From Paraphysomonas bandaiensis (taxonomy: Eukaryota > Chrysophyceae): a stretch of DNA of 64,000 nucleotides. Below, in pieces: positions 8,644 through 18,713 of the stretch (its first letter is position 1; each line of letters begins with the position of its first letter). The notes under the pieces are model-generated. The model was not told the origin of the DNA. It did no database searches and saw nothing but the letters and a program-made list of their open reading frames with translations. The stretch covers positions 1 through 64,000 of the forward strand of contig CBFFRP010000153.1 of the NCBI GenBank assembly GCA_965644295.1, in the 5' to 3' direction. The position numbers were made by a program, and so were the translations under genes.

Positions 8644-9703
8644 TGTGACCACGTGGCATTTCACATGCCTCAGTCACGTGTCTATAGTAAGTGCAAAACT
8701 ACTAACTACGGGATGAAGACAGAGACGATAGAAGTATCAGAAACATATCATTATTACGCTACAGATTACTGAAGAACTAGCACTAGGACGGGAGGTATAC
8801 ACCTCACCGCTGTAGAGGCAGAAACGCAGTCCTAGCTCCAAATCCTGTAAGGAGAATAAACCTTGCTGTTCAGGCTTATCGCCCTGCGGGTTGGCAATGT
8901 TTAGGCCAGACCGGACTTCCACATAGGGATTCACTGTCCCACACCTCTGGTAGAAGTCCAACACGCACTGGCAGACTACACCTCTTGCATCATACGATGA
9001 CGAGTGCAAGTAAGGAACAACTTTGCACAGTTGCCTATGTGCATCAAGTTGTCCCTCGGGGCATCGAACGGAGCGTTCCCACATACGCCTAGCAGCAGCC
9101 CTTTCACGGTAGGCATACCGATACCGATGGGACCTACGTAATAGAGAGCCCCGTCCCCTACGATTGCGAGGTTTAGGCTTAGTGGAGACCGCTGCTGGAT
9201 CTGTAGTGGCAGACATTGTTTATGCAGCAATGGATATGATGTATGTATCTGATGTGGACATTGGTTCTTAGTCTGAGATAGTAGATGTAGAAAAAGCATC
9301 ATACGGTATGCTGCACACTCACATACATGTTGGTCCATTGTAATACAGTAGCAGTACTCTGAATACGCAGTATTCAACGGCTAATTTACAAACTGGCGAG
9401 TGTGGTGTGTGGTGTCATCGCGAGTGTGGTGTGTTGTGCTGGTTCTATGTTGCATTGCTTTACAGCTCAGTGTTTTTGTTAAGTGTTGTTCTGTTTGTAC
9501 ACTAGTGTTCTGACTTCACTGGAGGTGGGGTTTGCGCGGTGATTCTTGGAGGGAGTCACTAGTACAAGCTTGCAACGCTTGACATACTGTTTAGAGTAAT
9601 AATCATCCTGTTCTCCTGCAATCAGACGTACATATAGCTCTGGTTAACTCATTGTGTTTGTTTCTGCTGCACAGCCTTGGTTATCAAACCTGGCTGTGTC
9701 ACA
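8644..9703 (+). repeat. Right LTR
   Basis: This is the partner of 1094-2152. It starts TGTGACC and ends GTGTCACA, so here the terminal inverted repeat TGTGAC/GTCACA is perfect. The next four bases (ctgg) repeat those before the left LTR. Confidence 0.95.
8737..9216 (-). CDS. Antisense ORF inside the right LTR, unknown function
   Basis: This is the same 159-codon frame as in the left LTR. One change is visible, Glu to Val (GEVCQ to GVVCQ), caused by the T/A difference near 8975. The basic N-terminal third is unchanged. Confidence 0.25.
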   Translation of the reverse strand: MSATTDPAAVSTKPKPRNRRGRGSLLRRSHRYRYAYRERAAARRMWERSVRCPEGQLDAHRQLCKVVPYLHSSSYDARGVVCQCVLDFYQRCGTVNPYVEVRSGLNIANPQGDKPEQQGLFSLQDLELGLRFCLYSGEVYTSRPSASSSVICSVIMICF

Positions 9704-12700
9704 CTGGCGCCGACATGAACACACCCTTGCATCCACACTCCGCCATTCCCGATCACCACCAGCTCGGCCTACGAAACCTATGCAAAACAAAGGTTACCTC
9801 CGCCACAGCTAAAAAGATCCAAGACGCTCTACGACAGCAGATCACAATAAGCGAGTTCCACTCCACTCTGGACGGGATGATGGCCAAGGATAAAGCGCCC
9901 GGACCATCCATGGTCACCACCAACATGATAAAGAAATGGACCCCTGAAATAAAGATTGAAGTTTTAGGCCTCCTCCAAACCCTCTGGACCCATCGCCATG
10001 TGCCACGCTGGTGGAGAGACAGAGTCATGACGCCACTTCTTAAAAAACCAGGACACACGTCTCTAAAGAACCTCCGACCGATAGGGCTCCTAGAGGTTTT
10101 GCGCAAACTAATGACCTGTATCATCACCCACCGGCTCCTCCACATATGGGAAGAAGATGAAGTCCTACACCCTGCGCAACACGGCTATCGATGGCGACAC
10201 GGCACGGACACGGCCATTCTACGAGTCCTCGCGGCCACGGAACTGGCCAAACTTACCGGGCATGTGAAACTCTGCACCTTCTGGGACTTTCAAAAGGCCT
10301 TCGACTCCATCGCACCCAATCTTCTCAAATTAGCATGGGCAAGACTTGGTGTCCCCGATGACACGATCAAATGGCTAAGCGACCTCGACGATGGGGGTCG
10401 CACCTTCATCTGGACCCCACACATGGCCGACAACATCGATCCCCGATCACTCGAAGAACTGCTTGGCTCAGATGGCTCCTTTATCCAGCACCCTGACATG
10501 GGATTCTCCGCGGAGAGAGGGGTCACACAAGGTGGAACTGAATCCACAGTTGCATGGATCGTCATCTTTGACATGATCCTATGCTGGTCTGACCTACATG
10601 ATGATAGCCAAGATGAGGCGTACGCAGATGACCTCTCCCAAATCACAACTTCCATTGAGGCCACTCAGCTCAAGGCCGACAAACTCTCATCCTTCTGCGC
10701 CTTCTCCGGAATGCAACTAAACATCCCCAAAACTGAATGCATTGCCCTGGGAGCCCCATTTGCGGTGACGGCCATGTTAGAATCAAACCCACACATCATC
10801 ATAAGAGACTGGAACTGGTGCCCACACCCCATCCCCATCCGAACAACCACCAATTCCACCAAGTATCTCGGCGTACAACTTCCATTCTCAGTAAAGGACA
10901 CCGACTCCCACAGCTGGTGCACCACCTACATAGCCACATCCACGGCAGTTCTACGATCCAAATGCGCGACACCTGACTGCAAGCTACTCGTCCTCAACAC
11001 ACAAATACTCCCGACCCTACTATACAAGGCCACCAAAGCATCCTGGACATACGCTAAATACATCGCCATAGACAAACTACTCGCGCAGGCCGCTAGGAAA
11101 ATACTCCGTCTCCCCCCTGGATATCCCACGGATCTTATCTACCTTCCCCCGAAATACAAAGGGCTTGGCCTGCGCAAATTTTCAACCCACGCCCAGACTC
11201 AGAAATGGCATACTCTTCAACGAGCTCTCACACTCGGAGGACAGCCCAAGAGTGCGGCCATATCGCTCTTGCAACGCTACGAGCACCCCCCCCAGGACGT
11301 TGACACGTACATCACCAGTCTGGTACAATGGGGGCAACAACTAGGCATCAGAATACAACCTCCCTCCCCAGCTACGCCACAATTCCGAGCTACCATTGAC
11401 AAAGTCCAATCACAGCTACAACTGTACAATGATCACAAATATGCTTACAAAGCCATCTTCACGGATGGATCCTTCACACGCACACACCTCACCCCTGCTC
11501 ACCTACTCGGCAACACCCACACACAGCCCAATTCTCACGACGGAGGAGCTGCGATTGTATGGCTCCCGCCCAAGAACACCTGGGGCCACAGACAAACCAA
11601 AATCCTACAACTTACGGCACCACAGCACACAGCGCCTGGCCTCAACGCATACACCTACGAAACCCTTGCAATGTCAGCAGCACTGACATTCTCCAATGTA
11701 CTCCACTCTTCCGTGCCAATCTGGACTGACTGCCAGGCGGTACAGACGCGGACCAAAGAGGCCCTCTCACACAGACGGCGCGCCCTCGGAACAAAGCCCC
11801 AGGGAATATTTTACGAATGCCTCGCCACCACAGCTCTTAAACAGCGCCCAATTCAATGGACGCGCTCGCACCCCGAACGTAGAACACAAGATCAAAGCAA
11901 CTGGACCTACACTGACCACGGCATTTATATAGCTGACGCCGCCGCCAGCGGCGACTGGAAGACACTAGACAAAGTGCTCGGAGCCTCCAACTACAGTGTT
12001 GTCACAACAGACGCTACGCACATACTGGAAGAATTCTTCACCACGGGTCAATGGCACTGGCGTAGATACGATACACACCTCCTCACAGACCTCGGTCCTA
12101 TGCTAGGAGACGTTACAGATCTCCACCACCAGTGGGACCTCCATCAATACACCCTCCGACGAGATAGCATGTATGCTGCACAAACGCAACGAGACCCGCA
12201 GTATTGGACACGCAGCGGAACAAGGCTCCCACACAAGCTCCATCCCCTCCGTACCCATAACTCCTCCAAACACTACATCCCCCTCGCAGAGCGTATACGC
12301 GAGACGGCATACGTATGGGACAAATCCTTTGCAATGGGTAGAAACCGAGCCAAAGGAAAATCCGGACACGATCGCACAACGGCTTCCACATGCGCAGACT
12401 GTGCACACCCCACAGACAACATGGCGCACATGCTTCTCACCTGCACTCACCCTGACATCATTCACATACGTGAAGATGTCCACCAAGCACACCACAATAA
12501 GCTTGACAAACTTCGCACGCGCACGCTCCCCCATCCCTGGTTTTACACCGCCATAACCAAACTAGCCAAAGCCGCATGGAACCCAGCCACCCCCCAGGTT
12601 GAGCGCTACTGGACCGGCCACATTACTGCCACACAAATGGCCGACGCATTCGGACGCCACATATCCAGCTCACTGCTCGAACATCAATTCCACGCCCTAG

Positions 12701-13113
12701 AAAAATCCATCGCCTCTATCCTACTCCCCCTATATGATGGAGGGCTCCGCATGCTTCGCAATAGGGGACACAGACACCACAACGTAGACACGGCACCGGC
12801 GACACCGGTCCCGACACACGCAAAGCCCCGCCAGCCCCAGGATACCCACCCGACACCAAAAGTACTCCAGCTACTCCAGGCGACATCCACCCCACGAACT
12901 ACACTCTCTGCAAGAGCCCAGACCCGACAGAGGCAAGCGCAACCACTCCGGAAACAACTTCTCCTTACTTGTAGCCGAAACCCCACCTCAACAACCAGCA
13001 CCATCTCCACCACCGACTTGCACTCTCATATACAACTCGCCTCACCCACCCCCCACATAATCCATGGCACAGGCCCGCCAGACACATTGCCCAAAGGTAG
13101 ACCCCCCGACTAA
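9704..13113 (+). CDS. LINE ORF2, right part: reverse transcriptase, RNase H, zinc knuckle
   Basis: The frame is open without a break from the end of the right LTR to the TAA at 13111. The reverse transcriptase starts with KAPGPS, then LRPIGLLEV, FDFQKAFD-like and TQGG blocks, and the catalytic YADD at 10621-10632. An RNase H domain follows (FTDGSF, GGAAIVW, YETLAM, WTDCQ). A C-x2-C-x8-H-x4-C knuckle (STCADC...MLLTC) comes near 12390, and the C-terminal tail is Thr/Pro/His-rich. The upstream ATG at 9652 belongs to the LTR and is not the natural start: the true frame enters from 1093. This half shows no internal damage. Confidence 0.92.
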
Positions 13114-13329
13114 CCTCACTACAAGGGACGGTTGCACCATGGTGCTCGCAGCGATGCACAAGCAGTCCCGAGACGGTTGCCCGCCACTAGTAGTATATAG
13201 CAAATCTAGTTATTAGCTAGTCTATAGACATAAACTAGTTTCTGTACGCAACCGTACTCATGTAATAATCAGACTTTCATATAGATTTATATATAATTTC
13301 TCCGCTACATAAATCAATCTTATCAGATC
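13114..13329 (+). other. LINE 3' tail merging with dispersed-repeat sequence
   Basis: Just after the stop, a segment near 13128-13170 resembles a module of the dispersed repeat (ggttgcacc..tggtgct..gcacaagcag). Another near 13260 resembles its end (taataatcagactttca). Either the LINE 3' UTR shares sequence with the repeat, or a truncated repeat copy abuts the LINE. No poly(A) tail or clear target duplication is seen. Confidence 0.5.
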
Positions 13330-13800
13330 TTCCCTCAATAGTGTCGGACGAGCACCTTTTCGTGGTGTTCTTAAGAGGGGTAAGTACCGGAGATATTTAT
13401 TCGGAAAGCTAACGTGAGCCGCAAACATAAGGACAGCAGATAACGTTATGCCCACTCATAGCAGAATGCTTGTGCGATACAAGGGACACTTATATCAGCG
13501 TCACTTCTGTAGGCGTCTTTGGAACTGTGACGAATAAACAGGCATCCGGGAATGGGCCCACCTCAAGGGCTACCTGCTGAAGTCAAGCATCCGGGCTGTT
13601 CACCTTAAGGACTCAAAACTCAAAACCCTGAAGTTAGCGGATGTCAGGTATATCAATGCTCACTGCGTTTGATTTGTGGTTGCACCTTGTACCTTGGTGC
13701 TTGAGGTGACACAAAGTAGCTTTCGTAGAGTTAAGCGTTAAATATAGTAGGATATCAGAGTTATGCATTGATTTTTAAACGCTTATTGCTAATAATAAGA
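13330..13800 (+). repeat. Dispersed ~500-bp repeat, copy 1
   Basis: It begins near cctcaatagtgtcgg and ends near aataataagacattta. Shared landmarks in order are gcacctttcgtggtgttc, taagtaccggaga, taacgtgag, cccactcata, acaagggacac, gacgaataaacaggcatc, gttcaccttaagga, a hairpin-prone ggttgcacc/ggtgcttg block, and cgttaaatagtagga. No long ORF. It could be a solo LTR, a SINE or a non-autonomous DNA element; I cannot tell which. Confidence 0.75.
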
Positions 13801-14212
13801 CATTTACTACTTATCAGATCTTAGGTAGACATCACATGAACTTATATCTTATACAATGAATAATGAATACATTTCAGTTTAGCTACTTCATAGCACATGA
13901 ACTGCGTTTAGTATTTAGTACTGTCTGTAAGTGCCGTATTATAGTTGAGTGTTAAGTGACGGCTATTGTTAAAGACTTCAGATATACACTACTAGTAGCA
14001 CAGCCTCTAATGAAAAAAATTGCAAATAACATTAGAAGTCATTATTAGCCAGAAAAATTTAAACCGTGAAGAAGCAGCATGTACTCAAACCCACCACAAA
14101 AAGAAAATCAGACCATGATGATTTAAAACACAACTGCTACATATTATTCAAAGTCAGGTTTATCAACAACGCCAAAAAAAACGTTGAACACCTATATAGA
14201 CGGGTCAACAAT
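13801..14212. other. AT-rich intergenic stretch
   Basis: Between the repeat and the 3' end of the GTP cyclohydrolase gene I see no ORF, RNA gene or repeat that I can support. It should contain that gene's 3' UTR. Confidence 0.6.
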
Positions 14213-15581
14213 TTAGGACCTGCCCTTAACTTTCTTCAAGTCCTCTTCGGTCACAGAGTAGGCGCTGCCTCCGTGGTACCCGACAAACACCTTCGCCGCA
14301 ATCTCGACCTGGGCATCCTCTGGCACTAACTCAGGAGGGATAGGAACACGTTCGACGATTTTAATTCCTGATTTGACAATAGCATCGTACTTCATGTCTG
14401 ACATGGAGATAAACCTGTCGATCTTTGTGATACCCAGCCAGTGGAGAGCATCAGGCATCATTGCCTGAAATCGAGTGTCGGTGATACCAGCCACACGGTG
14501 AGTGCAGTTGAAGTACTCGGAGGCAAGATCACCACCTTCGGCACGCTTACGCATATTGTATACCAGGTACTTGGTCACTTCTCCAAGAGCCCTCCCCTCC
14601 TTTCGGTAGTATACGACGACACCATTCCCACCCTCCTGGGCACCCTTGACGCACTCCTCGATGGCATGCGCCAGGTAAGGGCGGCAGGTGCAGATATCTG
14701 ACCCAAAAACATCTGACCCGTTGCACTCGTCGTGCACACGGACAGTGAGAGGTACGTTCTCATCTGGAATAGTGGTGGGATCACCCCACATGTATACTGT
14801 GAGGCCACCAATAGGAGGCAGGAAGAGTTTAATGTCAGTGCGCGTTAGGAGTTCAGGGTACATCATATTGGTCTCCTTGAAGAGGGCCTGGCGAAGAGTG
14901 GCCTCGGAACAGCCAAATCGCTCAGCGACCCCGGGAAGGTACCACACAGACTCAATGGCTGCCTTCGTGACCAGGGTCTGTCCACTGGGAAGCAGAATTT
15001 TGCCATCAGGGACAAGACGACCTGAGCGAATAGCTTCCTTGACTTCAGGGAAGTCAATATGCGCTTTGGTAACAGCAATAGTCGGCCGAATATCGTAACC
15101 CTTCGCGTAATATTCTTGGAAGGCCGATGTCACACAGCCACCCCAAGGGTCGATAGTGACTATGGCTTTTGGGTCTTTCCAAGAAGGAAAAGGACCAATG
15201 TCAAAAACAGGAGAAGTTTGGGACAGATTGGGGACGTGTGACGGATTCAATTCACCGGCAGCAACAGCAAGAGCGGTATAAATGCAATACCCACCACTGT
15301 GGGCGCCAATGGCATTTCTCTGTCCTCCATGCTTGACAGTAGCAATAACTGGGCCTCTCTCCTCAGGTGTAGCGGCTCCCCAGTTCATTTTAATGGGCTT
15401 AGATCCAAAATGACCAGTATGAGTGGTGATATTGATGTACTCAAGGTTCTCTCTCTCGGGTTCCTCAATTTCATTGGTGTCGTTTTTTGACGCCTCGGGC
15501 GCAGCATCAGCTGCATATGAGATTAATTATACGCACTACTGTATATGAGTTGCTCTTACCCTTCCTCTTCCTTCCTGGCAT
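14213..15581 (-). CDS. URC1: GTP cyclohydrolase II family protein, URC1-type
   Basis: The model has two exons: 15581-15560 (22 nt, seven codons plus one base) and 15510-14213, with a 49-nt GT-AG intron and a 439-residue product. The GTP cyclohydrolase II zinc site is present as C270-x10-C281-x-C283 in a VHDECNGSDVF context, followed by the EGRALGEVTK loop that replaces the usual GRGIG. The roughly 200-residue N-terminal extension and the changed loop match the fungal uracil-catabolism protein URC1 better than riboflavin-pathway RibA. It probably acts in cytosolic pyrimidine-ring breakdown; the exact reaction is not evident from the sequence. The upstream start was chosen because the frame runs past Met 15388 to a good acceptor. 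It is divergent from STIP1. Confidence 0.85.
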
Positions 15582-16048
15582 ACTTCAATATTACGTTATG
15601 TATAGTACTACTGGCTCAAAATGACAGAAAGCAAATAGTGTGCAGTGGTTGCTGTGGAAAGAAGGAACTCTGCAGCATCTAACACAATCAGTCGCTCATT
15701 ACCAGCACATATGTCACATGCCTGCTGCTGGTGATGATAGATATGGAAATGTGTGGCGGCAAATCTCATAAATTCATATACACACAGCAACATATTTACG
15801 ACAAATACGGTCATATTCTAGAAAGGGATACACAGGCTTGGAATGTGTTTTTTTTCGCAGGGGAGTACGCCGTATACGTACTCTGACATACAACATCTAG
15901 ACATGTCCATATGAATAAAATCGCATCACAGGAAGTGAAGTGCGTCGAATTGAGCTGACCCCTGCACCAATCACAGTCAGCGGAAGGCAGTGATACGATT
16001 AATAGATAGGAACTATTGCTGATAATCTGATCTGATATCAAGACCATC
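15582..16048. promoter_or_regulatory. Divergent intergenic region between URC1 and STIP1
   Basis: These 467 bp must hold both promoters and 5' UTRs. No TATA box or heat-shock element stands out clearly enough to place. Confidence 0.45.
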
Positions 16049-17875
16049 ATGAGTGCTGCTGAGGTAAGACCTGTGGTTTAATCGATCAGCCGTATGGATT
16101 AATTATGTTTCAATGTATCCTTTAATACGCACTGCAGTTCAAAGCCCAAGGAAATGCACACCTGCAGAAGAAAGAGTATGATGAGGCCATAGCTGCGTAC
16201 ACGAAGGCGATCGAGGTGGACTCTAGCGATCATGTGTTTTTCTCCAATAGATCTGCAGCCTATTTGAGTAAAGGTGATGGCGCCAACGCCCTCACTGATG
16301 CGGAGCAATGCATTCAGCTGAACTCTCAGTGGGCAAAGGGCTATTCGAGGAAAGGAGCAGCTCTTCACTCTCTTAAGCGTTACGATGAGGCTGTAGCTGC
16401 CTATGAGGCGGGATTAGCAATAGCTCCTGCTGATGCTGGGCTTCAGAGTGGTTTGGCAGAGGTCAAGAAAGCGCAGAGTGCACCACCCTCTGGTGGCTTT
16501 CTTCCCCCCCAACTTCTCACAAAGCTCGCATCACACCCCAAGTATGGTCCCAAGCTCGCGGATCCTGCGTTTATGGCGAAGCTTCAAATGCTTCAGACAA
16601 ACCCTCAAGCAATGCTTCAGGACCCTGAGATTATGGAGATATTTGGATTGCTCATGGGGGAAGGTGAAGGCCCAATGGAGACCGATAGTCCTGCATCGAA
16701 CCCCGCACCAGCCCCAAAAGAAGAGAAAAAGGACACCCCTCCTTCTCCTCCCCAGACGGAGGAAGAGAAGCGTGCCCAGGCCGCGAAAGATGCCGCCAAA
16801 GCAGCAAAGGAAAGAGGAAACGCCCTCTACAAACAAAAACAATTCGTTGAGGCCTTGGCAGCCTATGATGAAGCTTCTTCACTTGACCCCAAATGCATAA
16901 CTTACCTCAGCAATAAAGCTGCTGTCTATATTGAGATGGGCGACCTAGACCGCGCCATCGAACAGTGTCAGGAGGGCATCGAGTATGGCCGCTCTCAACG
17001 AGCTCCTTACGAAGATATTGCGAAAATGTATCAGCGCATGGCTGCAGCTTATCTGAAAAAGGATGACTTCCCCACGGCGAAGGAGTGCTACGCCAAAGCG
17101 CAAATGGTAAGTTATATGGCTTAGTAATTTTAAAGCTTACGCTTGATCGCTGATGTAAGCGTGTGTGAGGGCACTTTTCATAAAGTGATAGAGTTTTAAG
17201 CACTGCAATAATATATTAATGCAGGAGCACTTTGACAAGGCTGTGGAGCGAAAGGTCAAGAACCTTGAGCTTGAGTACAAGAAAAAGCAGATGCAAGCGT
17301 ACATTAATCCCGAGCTGGCTCTTGAAGCTAAGGAGAGAGGCAACACCGCCTTTCGTGCAAACGATTTTCCAACCGCCATAGCGGAGTACGAAGAGGCTGT
17401 GAAACGAGACCCATCTAATGCTTCATATTGCAACAACCTTGCCGCAGCATTACTTAAAATGGGCGACTTCAATGGTGCTAAAAGACAAGTGGAGAAATCT
17501 CTGGAGCTGGATCGCACATATGTAAAAGCCTGGGCTAAGAAGGGCGACATCGAATTTTTCATGAAAGAGTACCACAAGGCTCTAGACAGCTACAAGGCTG
17601 GTTTGCAAATTGAACCTGATAATACCCTCTGTAAGCAAGGATTAAACAAGACCATGCAACAGATCAACTCTTCTCACGGTGTAGACGACAAGGAGCGAGC
17701 CGCGCATGCCATGGCTGATCCTGAAATTCAGTTTATTCTGCAGGATCCTATGGTAAGACAAACCCTTCAAGACCTACAGGAGAACCCACAAGCTGCCCAG
17801 AGAGCGCTTAATGATCCTGTGATGCGTTCGAAGATTGATAAACTTGTTGCTTCTGGTATTCTTCAAGTCCGTTAG
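16049..17875 (+). CDS. STIP1: Hsp70/Hsp90-organising protein (STI1/HOP)
   Basis: The model has three exons: 16049-16063 (15 nt), 16138-17106 and 17225-17875, with phase-0 introns and a 544-residue product, close to the human protein's 543. The order is TPR1 (about 5-115), DP1 with NPQAMLQDPEIME, a charged Pro/Glu linker, TPR2A (about 225-350), TPR2B (about 355-475) and DP2 (MADPEIQFILQDP to the end). HOP binds the C-terminal EEVD tails of Hsp70 and Hsp90 through its TPR carboxylate clamps and passes clients between them in the cytosol. Every domain is present, so function should be conserved. The first exon encodes only MSAAE; without it the first TPR would lack a start. The 3' flank is duplicated around the neighbouring hAT element. 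Confidence 0.95.
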
Positions 17876-17893
17876 GTGATATCGTTAGAATCA

Positions 17894-18169
17894 ACAAGTA
17901 TGTGTTCTACAGTGGAGGAGTGCAGTCACTATTTACCAGTTTTTGCAGTTTGTAGTTTTATTCTCGATTATACTTCATGTAAATGGGTAGATATATCGTA
18001 ATAAGTACTGATATTGTGGAGCAGTATGTATTCCTATTGGCTTGAGCTGAAGTGTATGTATGTGTTGGGTGTTAGACAACTGAAGTGTACTTATGTTATT
18101 GTGTTAGAATTGGACATTACACTGATGAATGTTCAGCAGGTATATAGTCAGCAGATATTGTTTTGCCCA
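17894..18169 (+). repeat. 276-bp direct repeat, left copy flanking the hAT element
   Basis: It matches 20590-20865 base for base by eye. It starts 18 bases after the STIP1 stop and ends at gttttgcc, where the hAT end CAGGGCCTGG begins; the final ca match is by chance. Its last 30 bases belong to the dispersed repeat family. Confidence 0.9.
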
Positions 18170-18175
18170 GGGCCT

Positions 18176-18326
18176 GGTAACCATTAATGGTAATGGCATT
18201 AATGGCCATTAATGGGCCATTAATGGTAATGCCATTATAATTGCCGGGACATTTTTCATTAATGCCATTATAATTGCCGGTAACTGGACTACCATTAATG
18301 GGCCATTAATGGTATCCCATTAATGA
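18176..18326. repeat. hAT left subterminal repeats (ccattaatgg)
   Basis: The palindromic decamer ccattaatgg or close variants recur at least five times, together with cattataattgccgg. The same units occur at 20480-20585 on the right side. Such arrays are typical transposase-binding sites in hAT elements; the role here is inferred. Confidence 0.75.
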
Positions 18327-18713
18327 TCTGTACTGTTATATATAGAACTGAGTGTTTTCAAGATAATAGAATATAGTATCTCCTCTATACTCCGAAGAAA
18401 CTCTAAGCAATATTAGACAACAATGTTCATGCAACTCTACAGGCACTTTGTGGCAACTTTGTTCACCATCTTCTCAATGTGGAGAATAGTTTCCTGAGCA
18501 AGCAATATCTATATATAGCGACGTAGGAATTCCTACTCATATACCCCAAAAACTCTAAAATAAGCATTGAAAATATGCATATTTTACCTAGACATTCATA
18601 AAAATACTATTTTCCCCCAAAGTTAAAAGAAGCTACAGCAGTACACAACTAAGCAAAGTAATATTTTACTCTGTATTTATACCATACAGTATATATATCC
18701 ATATTAAGCAACG

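Larger units (their letters stand above)
1094..9703 (+). mobile_element. Complete Ty3/gypsy-like LTR retrotransposon
   Basis: Two LTRs of about 1060 bp (1094-2152 and 8644-9703) flank gag and pol. The LTR ends are inverted: TGTGAC at the start and GTCACA at the right end (GTCATA in the left copy). The element is flanked by a 4-bp direct repeat, ctgg, at 1090-1093 and 9704-9707. The order protease, reverse transcriptase, RNase H, integrase is that of Ty3/gypsy (Metaviridae-type) elements. By eye the LTRs differ at three bases plus one T-tract indel, so the insertion is young. Both coding frames are intact, so the copy could be autonomous apart from the open questions about the UGA and the FDN motif. 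Confidence 0.95.
1..13113 (+). mobile_element. LINE (non-LTR) retrotransposon, 5' end outside the window, interrupted by an LTR element
   Basis: The two parts, 1-1093 and 9704-13113, form one element. The left part carries the end of an APE-type endonuclease (SRIDH and FDHRPV motifs). The right part carries reverse transcriptase with YADD, an RNase H domain and a C-x2-C-x8-H-x4-C knuckle. This order is typical of LINE clades that keep RNase H, such as the I-like group. An LTR retrotransposon sits between the parts, and when it is ignored the reading frame continues in phase. The 3' boundary is unclear because the tail runs into a dispersed repeat. The clade assignment is inference. Confidence 0.9.

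Noticed and set aside
9652-9703. ATG at 9652 as the start of the LINE reverse transcriptase protein
   Set aside because: It lies in the right LTR; the LINE frame naturally enters from the segment ending at 1093.
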